From: Micromonospora sp. NBC_01796
GTDB taxonomy: Bacteria > Actinomycetota > Actinomycetes > Mycobacteriales > Micromonosporaceae
Length of the DNA: 64,000 nt
NCBI RefSeq assembly: GCF_035917455.1
Contig: NZ_CP109078.1
Span: forward strand, 8,106,001 to 8,170,000
Direction of reading: 5' to 3'
The position numbers were made by a program, and so were the translations under genes. Of the stretch, positions 32,424 to 40,712 are shown in pieces. Below the pieces are notes generated by a model. It was not told where the DNA came from and did not search any database. It saw only the letters and a program-made list of their open reading frames with translations. Within the stretch, counting starts at the first letter, position 1, and the number at the start of each line of letters is the position of its first letter.

Positions 32424-34451
32424 CTAGCGCTGCCGCAACATCGCGCCGGCGGGACCCGCCGGTGCCGGTACGGCCTCGTCCACCTCGACCGCCGGCTGCG
32501 AGAACTGCGCGTGGTAGAGCCGGTGGTACGCCCCCTCCACGGCCAGCAGCTCCGCATGGGTGCCCTGCTCGACGATCCGACCGCTCTCCATCACCAGGAT
32601 CAGGTGCGCGTCCCGGATGGTCGACAGCCGGTGCGCGATCACGAAACTGGTCCGGTCCGAGCGCAGCGCGGCCATCGCCCGCTGCAACAACACCTCCGTA
32701 CGGGTGTCCACCGAACTCGTCGCCTCGTCCAGGATCAGCAACGACGGGTTGGACAGGAACGCGCGGGCGATCGTGATGAGCTGCTTCTCACCGGCGCTGA
32801 CGTTGCTCCCCTCCTCGTCGATCACCGTGTCGTAACCGTCGGGGAGGCTGCGTACGAACCGGTCGACGAAGGTCGCCCTGGCCGCCGCGAGGATCTCCTC
32901 CTCGCTCGCCTCCGGATTGCCGTACGCGATGTTCTGCCGGATCGTGCCGCCGAACAACCAGGTGTCCTGGAGCACCATGCCGATCTCGGAGCGCAGCGTG
33001 TCCCGACTCAGGTCGGTGAGATCGACCCCGTCCAGGGTGATCCGGCCACCGTCCAGCTCGTAGAAGCGCATGACCAGGTTGACCAGCGTGGTCTTGCCCG
33101 CACCGGTGGGTCCGACGATCGCCACCGTGTGACCCGGCTCGGCCACCAACGACAGGTCCTCGATCAGCGGCTTGTCGTGCTCGTACCGGAAGGAGACCCG
33201 TTCGAACTCGACCCGGCCGTGCCGGTCGGTGAGCGGGGTCGGTCGCACCGGGTCGGGGCTCTGCTCCTCGGCGTCGAGAAGGTCGAAGACCCGCTCCGCC
33301 GAGGCGACCCCGGACTGGAGCAGGTTCGCCATCGACGCCACCTGGGTCAGCGGCTGGGTGAACTGCCGCGAGTACTGGATGAACGCCTGGACGTCACCGA
33401 GGCTCATCGCGCCCGAGGCGACCCGGAGGCCGCCGATCACCGCGATCGCCACGTAGCTCAGGTTCCCGATGAACATCATCGACGGCATGATGATGCCGGA
33501 GACGAACTGGGCGCCGAAGCTCGCCTTGAACAGCTCGTCGTTCTTCGCGGCGAAGGACGCCTCGATCTCGCGCTGCCGGCCGAACACCTTGACCAGCTCG
33601 TGGCCGGTGAACGCCTCCTCGATCTGGCCGTTCAGCGCCCCGGTGTGCTTCCACTGGGCGACGAACTGCTTCTGCGACCGCTTGGCGATCTGCTTGGTCA
33701 CCCAGACCGACAACGGCACCGCGACCAGCGCGACCACCGCCAGCAGGGGCGAGATCACGAACATCATGACCACCACGCCGACCACGGTCAGCAGTGAGGT
33801 GAGCAACTGGCTCAGCGTCTGCTGCAGGCTCGTCGAGATGTTGTCGATGTCGTTGGTCACCCGGCTGAGCAGTTCACCCCGGGGCTGCTTGTCGAAGTAC
33901 GGCAGCGGCAACCGGTTGAGCTTGTCCTCGACGTCGGACCGGAGCCGGCGGATGGTCCGCTGCACCACCCCGTTGAGGATGTAGCCGGCCAGCCAGGAGA
34001 GCAGGCTGGCACCGGCGAAGAGGATCATCACCAGCAGGAGCACCCGGCCGAGCCGGTCGAAGTCGATGCCCACCCCGGGCACCACGTTCGCCTTGGCGAT
34101 GATGTCGGCGAACGAGTCGTTGCCGGCCGCCCGTGCCCCCTCGACCGCCTGCTCGGTGGTCGTCCCCGGCGGCAACTGCTTGCCGATCACGCCGGAGAAG
34201 ATGATGTCGGTGGCGTGGCCGAGGATCTTCGGACCGATGACGCTGAGGCTCACGCTGGCGATCACGAGCGTGATCACCCCGATGAGCTGCAACCGGTGCG
34301 GCCGCAGCCGACCCATCAGCCGCTTGGCCGAGGGCAGGAAGTTCATCGACTTCTCGGCCGGCATGCCCGCGCCCATCCAGGGCGGGCCGCCGCCGCGCCG
34401 TCCGGCCTCGGGCAGCCGGGCCGGCGCGGTACCGGTGGTCTTCTGGCTCAT
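32424..34451 (-). CDS. Heterodimeric ABC exporter subunit with canonical Walker B
   Basis: About 675 residues: a basic Gly/Pro-rich N-tail, six membrane helices (about 55-365) and an ATPase with Walker [10 protein letters not shown], signature [14 protein letters not shown] (instead of LSGGQ) and catalytic Walker [13 protein letters not shown] with the Glu present. The altered signature together with the partner's altered Walker B means one ATP site is degenerate, as in TM287/288 and BmrC/BmrD exporters. Start: ATG at 34451 with GGAG 7 bases upstream; a GTG at 34493 forming a GTGA overlap with the partner gene is the alternative. Probably a multidrug exporter. Confidence 0.92.
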   Translation of the reverse strand: MSQKTTGTAPARLPEAGRRGGGPPWMGAGMPAEKSMNFLPSAKRLMGRLRPHRLQLIGVITLVIASVSLSVIGPKILGHATDIIFSGVIGKQLPPGTTTEQAVEGARAAGNDSFADIIAKANVVPGVGIDFDRLGRVLLLVMILFAGASLLSWLAGYILNGVVQRTIRRLRSDVEDKLNRLPLPYFDKQPRGELLSRVTNDIDNISTSLQQTLSQLLTSLLTVVGVVVMMFVISPLLAVVALVAVPLSVWVTKQIAKRSQKQFVAQWKHTGALNGQIEEAFTGHELVKVFGRQREIEASFAAKNDELFKASFGAQFVSGIIMPSMMFIGNLSYVAIAVIGGLRVASGAMSLGDVQAFIQYSRQFTQPLTQVASMANLLQSGVASAERVFDLLDAEEQSPDPVRPTPLTDRHGRVEFERVSFRYEHDKPLIEDLSLVAEPGHTVAIVGPTGAGKTTLVNLVMRFYELDGGRITLDGVDLTDLSRDTLRSEIGMVLQDTWLFGGTIRQNIAYGNPEASEEEILAAARATFVDRFVRSLPDGYDTVIDEEGSNVSAGEKQLITIARAFLSNPSLLILDEATSSVDTRTEVLLQRAMAALRSDRTSFVIAHRLSTIRDAHLILVMESGRIVEQGTHAELLAVEGAYHRLYHAQFSQPAVEVDEAVPAPAGPAGAMLRQR

Positions 34452-34489
34452 CCCCGTACTCCGTGTCTGGTCTGGTGCCGGCTGGCTGG

Positions 34490-36223
34490 TCACGCGACCG
34501 CCGCCACGCTGAGCTGGGATTCCACGATCTCGGCGTACGTGGGGCAGGTGTCGATCAGTTCCTGGTGGCGGCCGACCCCGACGATCGCCCCGTCCTCCAG
34601 GACGATGATCCGGTCGGCGTCGACGATGGTCGAAACCCGCTGCGCCACGATCACCACGGCGGCGTCCGAGGTGACCGGCCGCAGTGCGGCCCGCAGCCGG
34701 GCGTCGGTGCCGAGGTCGAGCGCGGAGAACGAGTCGTCGAAGAGGTAGATCTCCGGCTTGCGGACCAGCGCGCGGGCGATCGCCAGCCGTTGTCGCTGGC
34801 CACCGGAGAGGTTCGTCCCGCCCTGGGCGATCGGTGCCTCCAGTCCCTCCGGCAGCGCCTCGACGAAGTCGCGGGCCTGTGCGATCTCCAGGCTGGTCCA
34901 GAGGTCGTCGTCGGTCGCGTCCGGGTTGCCGTAGCGCAGGTTGCTCGCGATGGTGCCGGAGAACAGGTACGGGCGCTGGGGCACCAACCCGATCCGCTGC
35001 CACAGGATGTCCGGCGAGAGTTCGCGTACGTCGACGCCGTCCACCAGCACGGTGCCGCCGGTCGCGTCGAAGAGTCGGGGCACCAGGCCGAGCAGGGTGG
35101 TCTTGCCCGCTCCGGTGCTGCCGATGATCGCCGTGGTCTGGCCGGCGTGGGCTCGGAACGAGATGTCCCGCAGGACCGGGGCCGCCGCACCCGGGTACTG
35201 GAACTGGACGTCGCGCAGTTCGAGTTCGCCGTGGGTGGTGACCTCGGTGACCGGTTGCGGTGGCGGGACGACCGAGGAGTCGGTGTCGAGCACCTCGACG
35301 ATCCGCTCGGCGCAGACCGCGGCGCGCGGCACCATCATCAGCATGAAGGTCGCCATCATGACCGACATCAGGGTCAGCATCAGGTAGCTCAGGAAGGCGG
35401 TCAGCGCGCCGATCTGGATCTGGCCCGCGTCGATCCGGGAGGCCCCGAACCAGAGCACCGCGACGCTGGAGGCGTTGAGCACCAGCATCACGATCGGGAA
35501 GATCAGTGCCATCAGCCGGCCCGTACGCAGCGCGGTCGCGGTCAGGTCGGCGTTGGCGGTGTCGAACCGGCGGGTCTCGTACGGCTCCCGGACGAACGCG
35601 CGGACGACCCGGATGCCGGTGATCTGCTCGCGCAGCACCCGGTTGACCGTGTCGATCCGGGTCTGCATCAGCCGGAACTGGGGCACCATCTTGCGGATGA
35701 TCAGCCCGATGGACAGCACCAGCACCGGTACGCAGACGACCATCAGCCAGGAGAGGCCGATGTCCTCGCGCATCGCCATGATCACACCGCCGACGCAGGT
35801 GATCGGAGCCGCGACGAGCAGGGTGCAGCTCACCACGACCAGCATCTGCACCTGTTGCACGTCGTTGGTGTTCCGCGTGATCAGCGATGGTGCGCCGAAC
35901 TGGCCGACCTCGCGGGCGGAGAAGCTCATCACCCGGCCGAAGATCGCCGTGCGTACGTCCCGGCCGAAACTCATCGCGGTCCGGGCGCCGAAATAGACGG
36001 CCGCGATCGAGCAGGCGATCTGTACGCCGCTGACCAGCAGCATCCAGCCGCCGGTGTGCAGGATGTAGCCGGTGTCGCCCCGGGCGATGCCCTTGTCGAT
36101 GATGTCGGCGTTGAGGCTCGGCAGGTAGAGCGAGGCCATGGTGCCGACGAGTTGCAGCAGCACCACGTAGGTGAGCGGTCGTCGGTACGGCTGCAGGTAG
36201 GTACGGAGTAGACGAGTCAGCAT
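34490..36223 (-). CDS. Heterodimeric ABC exporter subunit with degenerate Walker B
   Basis: About 577 residues with six membrane helices (about 15-310), then an ATPase with GSTGAGKTT, signature [14 protein letters not shown] and Walker [13 protein letters not shown], where Asp replaces the catalytic Glu. It therefore carries the good signature and the non-hydrolysing Walker site, complementary to its neighbour. Directly downstream of the TetR gene (35-base gap) and coupled to the second subunit. The TetR neighbour argues for induction by the exported compound. Confidence 0.94.
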   Translation of the reverse strand: MLTRLLRTYLQPYRRPLTYVVLLQLVGTMASLYLPSLNADIIDKGIARGDTGYILHTGGWMLLVSGVQIACSIAAVYFGARTAMSFGRDVRTAIFGRVMSFSAREVGQFGAPSLITRNTNDVQQVQMLVVVSCTLLVAAPITCVGGVIMAMREDIGLSWLMVVCVPVLVLSIGLIIRKMVPQFRLMQTRIDTVNRVLREQITGIRVVRAFVREPYETRRFDTANADLTATALRTGRLMALIFPIVMLVLNASSVAVLWFGASRIDAGQIQIGALTAFLSYLMLTLMSVMMATFMLMMVPRAAVCAERIVEVLDTDSSVVPPPQPVTEVTTHGELELRDVQFQYPGAAAPVLRDISFRAHAGQTTAIIGSTGAGKTTLLGLVPRLFDATGGTVLVDGVDVRELSPDILWQRIGLVPQRPYLFSGTIASNLRYGNPDATDDDLWTSLEIAQARDFVEALPEGLEAPIAQGGTNLSGGQRQRLAIARALVRKPEIYLFDDSFSALDLGTDARLRAALRPVTSDAAVVIVAQRVSTIVDADRIIVLEDGAIVGVGRHQELIDTCPTYAEIVESQLSVAAVA

Positions 36224-36257
36224 CGGTGACCCCCCGAATCAGAGATGCGGCGGCCGG

Positions 36258-36914
36258 TCATGACGGATCCGGCTGGTGTTGGCGAACGCCATCGAGCAGT
36301 ACGGACACGATCTGCTCCGCGGTCATCGGATCACCATCGGTGATCATGGGATGGGAGCCGGAGAAGGCCAGCAGCCGGAGTAGCCGGGCCACCTCCCCCA
36401 CGGTGAAACGAAACTGGTCACCGTCTGGTTCGACAATCCGGGCGATCTCGGCCTGGATCCGCTCGTTGGTCGACCGGACCGTGGCGCGGTGGGCCTCCCG
36501 GTCGGGCGGCTGGCTGTGCGGGCCGAGGGCGGTGACGAGGTTGATCACCCTGAGCAGCCGCCGTTGGATGATTCCGGTCGCCTCGACCAGCCGTTCGCGT
36601 AGCGGCAGGGTCGAATCGACCTTGGCGAACTCCGTCCAGTCAGGCTCCGGGTCCAGCGCGGCGGCGACCGTCGCCTCGATGAGGGCCCGTTTGTCCGGGA
36701 AGACACGGAAGATCGTCCCCTCGGCGACGCCCGCGGCCTCGGCGATCTGCCGGGTGGTGACCTTGGTGCCGTACTCGCCGACCAGCGGCAGCGTGGCGGC
36801 GATCAACGCGGCGCGGCGCTCGTCCGGTGGCAGCGGCCGGGCTCGACCGGAGCCGGGACCGCACTGTGGCGGTTGGCCCGGCTCGGACGAGATCCCGCTC
36901 GGGGAGGTGTTCAC
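36258..36914 (-). CDS. TetR-family regulator of the ABC exporter
   Basis: About 218 residues with an extended Pro/Ser-rich N-tail before the HTH (ALIAATLPLVGEYGTKVTTRQIAEAAGVAEGTIFRVFPDK). The rest is a helical ligand-binding domain with RRLLRVINLVTAL and a dimer helix. GTG start at 36914. First gene of a three-gene operon with both halves of a heterodimeric exporter, and a TGAGTGAG palindrome lies just upstream. It probably represses the operon until a toxic substrate binds. Confidence 0.94.
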   Translation of the reverse strand: MNTSPSGISSEPGQPPQCGPGSGRARPLPPDERRAALIAATLPLVGEYGTKVTTRQIAEAAGVAEGTIFRVFPDKRALIEATVAAALDPEPDWTEFAKVDSTLPLRERLVEATGIIQRRLLRVINLVTALGPHSQPPDREAHRATVRSTNERIQAEIARIVEPDGDQFRFTVGEVARLLRLLAFSGSHPMITDGDPMTAEQIVSVLLDGVRQHQPDPS

Positions 36915-36928
36915 GGGGCGACCTTAAC

Positions 36929-36969
36929 TGAGTGAGCAACTCACTCACAAATGAAATGGCACTCACTCA
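36929..36969. promoter_or_regulatory. TetR operator, palindrome plus extra half-site
   Basis: TGAGTGAG (36929-36936) and CTCACTCA (36940-36947) are perfect arms with a CAA spacer; a third copy, CACTCACTCA, is at 36960-36969. They lie 15-55 bases upstream of the TetR start. The pattern fits autoregulation of the TetR/exporter operon with cooperative binding. Confidence 0.82.
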
Positions 36970-37096
36970 GGGTCGGAACCGCCCCGATTCCGACCCGGAG
37001 CCGCCCGGCCCACCGGGACCCTGCTGTCACCGGGCAGTCTGGCGCAAAGGGAAGCACATCTCGAAGCAATTAATTCGGATGAAAGATGCCAAAAGC

Positions 37097-38146
37097 TCAG
37101 CTCCCGAGGCTGGTACGGAGCTGGTCCAGCACCAACCGGGCAGCGGTCGGGCCGGCGTTCAGGTACCAGGGGTCGTCGTCGACCGCGACCGCCCGCTTCG
37201 CCACGACCGCCTCGAGGGTCGGCCAGATCGGCGCCCGGGTAAGCGCATCGGCCTTCGCCGCGCCGCCCTGCACCCCGTAGAACAGCCAGTCCGCGTCCGC
37301 CAGGTCGAGCTGCTCGTTGCTGATGTCCTGGGAGGTCTTGTCGAACTGCTGGCTCTTCGGCCGGGCCAGGCCGGCGTCCTCGGCGATGCTGCCGGTGAAC
37401 GAGGCAACCCCGAAGATCCGGGTCCGGTCGCCGTTGACCCTCAGGAACGAGACCGTCGCCGACTTGCCCAGCGACCGGCCGAGCCCGGCGGCGTCGGTGT
37501 GGAAGGTGTCCAGGATCCCCTGCGCCTGCGCGGACCGCCCGGCCGCCGCCGCGATCAGCAGGAAGTCCTGCTTCCAGTTCACCCCGGTGCCCTCGGTCAC
37601 CACCGTCGGCGCGATCGCGGACGCCGCCTTGTACACGTCGCCCTTGAGGACCGAGGAGTTCATCAGGATCAGGTCCGGCTTGACCTGCGCCACCGCCTCC
37701 AGGTTCGGCTCGCCCCGACCGCCGACGTCGCTGATCTGCGCGACCTGCGCGGCGTACTGGGGGAAGGCGGTGGTCAGGTAGGCGGGCACCAGGGCGGCGT
37801 CGTCACCACGGGTGGCGGCAACCGGGACGACCCCCAGGGTCAGCAACCCGTCGAGCTGCCCGGTGGAGAGCACCACGACCCTGGCCGGCTGCCGGGGGAC
37901 GGTGGTGCTGCCGGCGAAATGCCCGACCGTACGGGGAAAGACGCCGTCGGCCGCGTCACTGCCCATCCCGGCGGGGACCGTACGGGGTGCGGTGAAGGTG
38001 GTCGGCGCAGCCGCCGGGGCAGCGCTGTCCGCCGTCGCCTCCGAATCGGGCGAACCGGCGCAACCGGCGGCCAGAGCAACGGCGACAACTCCGGAAAGGG
38101 CGGCGAGCGAAAGGGCACGGGCCCGCTTGCGAGTGCTGGAATTCAT
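37097..38146 (-). CDS. Iron-siderophore-binding lipoprotein (FepB/FhuD-type)
   Basis: About 349 residues. Signal peptide with lipobox ALAAGC, then a spacer rich in Ala/Pro and a type III binding fold: RVVVLSTGQLDGLLTLGVVPVAATRG, EPNLEAVAQVKPDLILMNSS, then a second lobe with a VNGDRTRIFG segment. Captures ferric siderophore at the outer membrane face for the divergent FecCD permeases. The ATG at 38146 is preceded by a GGTGAT element; an upstream in-frame GTG at 38155 is possible. An iron box lies between the two divergent transcripts. Confidence 0.92.
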   Translation of the reverse strand: MNSSTRKRARALSLAALSGVVAVALAAGCAGSPDSEATADSAAPAAAPTTFTAPRTVPAGMGSDAADGVFPRTVGHFAGSTTVPRQPARVVVLSTGQLDGLLTLGVVPVAATRGDDAALVPAYLTTAFPQYAAQVAQISDVGGRGEPNLEAVAQVKPDLILMNSSVLKGDVYKAASAIAPTVVTEGTGVNWKQDFLLIAAAAGRSAQAQGILDTFHTDAAGLGRSLGKSATVSFLRVNGDRTRIFGVASFTGSIAEDAGLARPKSQQFDKTSQDISNEQLDLADADWLFYGVQGGAAKADALTRAPIWPTLEAVVAKRAVAVDDDPWYLNAGPTAARLVLDQLRTSLGS

Positions 38147-38156
38147 CAAGATCACC

Positions 38157-38178
38157 AGGTTAGCTTAGCCTAACCTCG
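38157..38178. promoter_or_regulatory. IdeR/DtxR iron box
   Basis: The 19 bases at 38160-38178 match the TTAGGTTAGCCTAACCTAA consensus at 16 positions; the wider dyad has perfect AGGTTAG (38157-38163) and CTAACCT (38170-38176) arms. It lies between the siderophore-binding protein and permease starts, so iron-loaded IdeR would repress both directions. Strong motif and context. Confidence 0.9.
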
Positions 38179-38198
38179 GCCCGTGATATTTTCTGGCC

Positions 38199-39332
38199 GT
38201 GCCCCCTGACCTCAGCAGATACCCGGGCGCCGGCACGGCGACTCCCCACCGGGCCGACATCGACGGGACCGTGCCACCGAGCCGGCCGCCCGCTCCACGG
38301 CCGCCGGAACCGGTCGCCGGAGGGTCGTCACGACGACTCTGGAGCGGCCGGATCGCGGGGCTGCTCGTCGCCGTCGCGGTGCTCGTCCTGCTGGTGACGG
38401 TGAGCGTGGCGCTGGGCTCCCGGACGATCGCCCTGCCGGACGTCTGGCGCGTGCTCTGGCATCCCGACGGCAGCCGGGACTCCATCGTGGTCTGGCAGCT
38501 ACGGATGCCCCGTACGATGCTCGGGGTCGCGGTCGGCGCGGCGCTCGGACTCGCCGGCGCCGTGATGCAGGCCCTGACCAACAACCCGCTGGCCGATCCG
38601 GGCATCCTCGGGGTCAACGCCGGCGCCGCCTTCGCGGTGGTGACCGCGATCGCCGTCTTCGGAGTCACCCAGGTCACCGGCTACGTCTGGTTCGCGTTCC
38701 TCGGCGCGGCACTGGCCGCCCTGGTGGTGTTCGGCCTCGGCGGGCGAAGTGCCGGACCCGCCGGTCAGATCCGGCTCGTACTGGCCGGCGCCGCACTCTC
38801 GGCCAGCCTCGGCGCCTGCACCGGCATCATCACCATGTTCAACTCCACCGCCTTCGACTCCTACCGGTTCTGGGTGGTCGGCTCGCTGGACAGCCGCGAC
38901 GCGCAGACCCTCGGCCGGATCGCACCGTTCCTGGCCGTCGGTGTGCTGCTCGCCCTCACCCTGCCCCGGCAACTCAACGCGATGGCACTCGGCGAGGACG
39001 TCGGCCGGTCACTCGGCGTGCCGGCGGTACGGATGCGCCTGGTCGCCTTCACCTCGGTCACCCTGCTCTGCGGCGCGGCCACCGCCGCCGCCGGCCCGAT
39101 CGGGTTCGTCGGGCTGGTGATCCCGCACGCCGTACGGCTGGTCGTGGGAGTCGACCAACGGTGGGTGCTGCCGTACTCGCTGCTCACCGCGCCGATCCTG
39201 GTCCTGGGCAGCGACATCCTCGGCCGGGTGGTGGCCCGGCCCGGCGAACTCGAGGTCGGCATCGTCACCGCGTTCGTCGGCGCCCCGGTGCTGCTGGGAC
39301 TGGTCATGCGCCGCCGGGCCGGTCGAGCGTGA
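38199..39332 (+). CDS. Iron-siderophore ABC permease 1 (FecCD family)
   Basis: About 377 residues with a roughly 45-residue Pro-rich cytoplasmic tail, then about 9-10 membrane helices of the BtuC/FecCD family. Diagnostic segments: LRMPRTMLGVAVGAALGLAG, NNPLADPGILGVNAGAA, and GPIGFVGLVIPHAVRLVVG. Imports ferric siderophore with the second permease. GTG start at 38199, 20 bases from the iron box; its end overlaps the next gene (GTGA). Confidence 0.93.
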   Translation: MPPDLSRYPGAGTATPHRADIDGTVPPSRPPAPRPPEPVAGGSSRRLWSGRIAGLLVAVAVLVLLVTVSVALGSRTIALPDVWRVLWHPDGSRDSIVVWQLRMPRTMLGVAVGAALGLAGAVMQALTNNPLADPGILGVNAGAAFAVVTAIAVFGVTQVTGYVWFAFLGAALAALVVFGLGGRSAGPAGQIRLVLAGAALSASLGACTGIITMFNSTAFDSYRFWVVGSLDSRDAQTLGRIAPFLAVGVLLALTLPRQLNAMALGEDVGRSLGVPAVRMRLVAFTSVTLLCGAATAAAGPIGFVGLVIPHAVRLVVGVDQRWVLPYSLLTAPILVLGSDILGRVVARPGELEVGIVTAFVGAPVLLGLVMRRRAGRA

Positions 39333-40363
39333 CCGCGCCCCGGGTGCTCCGCGGCCCCGGCCGGATCGCGATCCGCTACCACCGGCGGTCCGCCGCCACG
39401 GTCGCGGCGCTGCTGCTCGCCTGCGCGGCGATCTGGGCCGTCACCATGGCCACCGGCGAGTACGCGCTCGACCCGGCCCAGGTGTGGCACGTCCTCACCG
39501 GCGGCGGGGACCGCACCAGCCGCCTGATCGTGCTCGACCTGCGGCTGCCCCGTGCCGTCGCCGCACTCCTGGTCGGCACGGCGCTGGGGCTGTCCGGCGC
39601 CATCTTCCAGAGCCTGTCCCGCAACCCGCTCGGCAGCCCGGACATCATCGGCTTCACCACCGGATCGGCCAGCGGTGCCCTGGTGGTGATCCTGGTCGTC
39701 GGCGAGACCTCCGGCACCCTGGTCCTCGGTACGCTCCTCGGCGGGTTCGCCACCGCCATCGCCGTCTACATGCTCGCGTACGCACAGGGCATCCACGGGC
39801 AACGGCTGATCCTGGTCGGCATCGGGATCGGCGCCATGCTCGCCTCGGTGAACGACTACCTGCTCACCCGGGCCGAACTGGAACAGGCGCAGGCGGCCAA
39901 GACCTGGCTCTTCGGCAGTCTCAACGCCATCGCCTGGCGAAACGTCGTACCGCTGGCGGTCGCGCTGGCCGTACTGGTGCCCGTCACCATGGTTCTCGGG
40001 CCCCGGCTGCGTGCCCTGGAACTCGGCGACGACATCGCCGCCGGACTCGGCGTACCGGTCAACCGGAGCCGGCTGATGCTGCTGCTGTGCGGCGTGACGC
40101 TGGCCGCCGCCGCCATCACCGCAGCCGGCCCGATCGGCTTCCTGGCCCTGGCCGCGCCTCAACTGGCCCGCCGGCTGACCCGAGCGCCGAGCATGCCGCT
40201 GATTCCCTCGGCGATGATGGGCGCGCTGCTCCTGCTCGGTGCGGACCTGCTCGCCCAGCGGGCCCTGGCCCCGTTCCAGATCCCGGTCGGCCTGGTCACC
40301 GGGGCGCTGGGCGGCGGCTATCTCATGTGGCTGCTCACCCGCACATCCACCCGGCGGCCGTAA
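39329..40363 (+). CDS. Iron-siderophore ABC permease 2 (FecCD family)
   Basis: About 344 residues with the same family marks: LRLPRAVAALLVGTALGLSG, RNPLGSPDIIGFTTGSASG, AITAAGPIGFLALAAPQLARR. Forms a heterodimeric channel with permease 1. GTG start overlapping the previous stop. The usual FepC-type ATPase gene does not follow; 349 bases without a gene lie downstream, so the system must borrow an ATPase from elsewhere. Confidence 0.93.
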   Translation: MTAPRVLRGPGRIAIRYHRRSAATVAALLLACAAIWAVTMATGEYALDPAQVWHVLTGGGDRTSRLIVLDLRLPRAVAALLVGTALGLSGAIFQSLSRNPLGSPDIIGFTTGSASGALVVILVVGETSGTLVLGTLLGGFATAIAVYMLAYAQGIHGQRLILVGIGIGAMLASVNDYLLTRAELEQAQAAKTWLFGSLNAIAWRNVVPLAVALAVLVPVTMVLGPRLRALELGDDIAAGLGVPVNRSRLMLLLCGVTLAAAAITAAGPIGFLALAAPQLARRLTRAPSMPLIPSAMMGALLLLGADLLAQRALAPFQIPVGLVTGALGGGYLMWLLTRTSTRRP

Positions 40364-40712
40364 GTACGTCTTTCCACTGTGGATGACCCTAGGTGATCAA
40401 GCGCGCGGTCACGCAGAGGTGTCCTGGCCCGGTGGCAGCGGTCCCCGGCCGCCACGCAGGCCCGTACGCCGGGATGATCCTCAGCCGGTACGGGTGGCAC
40501 CTTCGGATGATCTATGGTCCCGCGCACGGACACCTCGGTACCGACGATCGGCCGCTGGCCAGAAATTGATCAATCGGCGAGCCATCAATGAATCTTGACA
40601 ACCGATGCGAGGCACAACACACTTCGGCCAACTGCGTGATCTTCCCGTACCGCCCCGGTAATCGACCTGCCGTGGGCGGTTTCCGTGCACGCCTCGACCG
40701 GAGGAACCTCTC
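40364..40712 (+). other. Intergenic region with promoter candidate, no gene seen
   Basis: I see no open reading frame with convincing codon use and no trace of an ABC ATPase. A -35-like TTGACA at 40595-40600 is followed after 17 bases by a weak -10 CACACT (40618-40623), about 90 bases before the carboxypeptidase start. GGAGGA sits 7 bases before that start codon. Confidence 0.5.

Noticed and set aside
40364-40712. Checked for a lost FepC-type ATPase
   Set aside because: No Walker A, signature or Walker B remnants in any frame.
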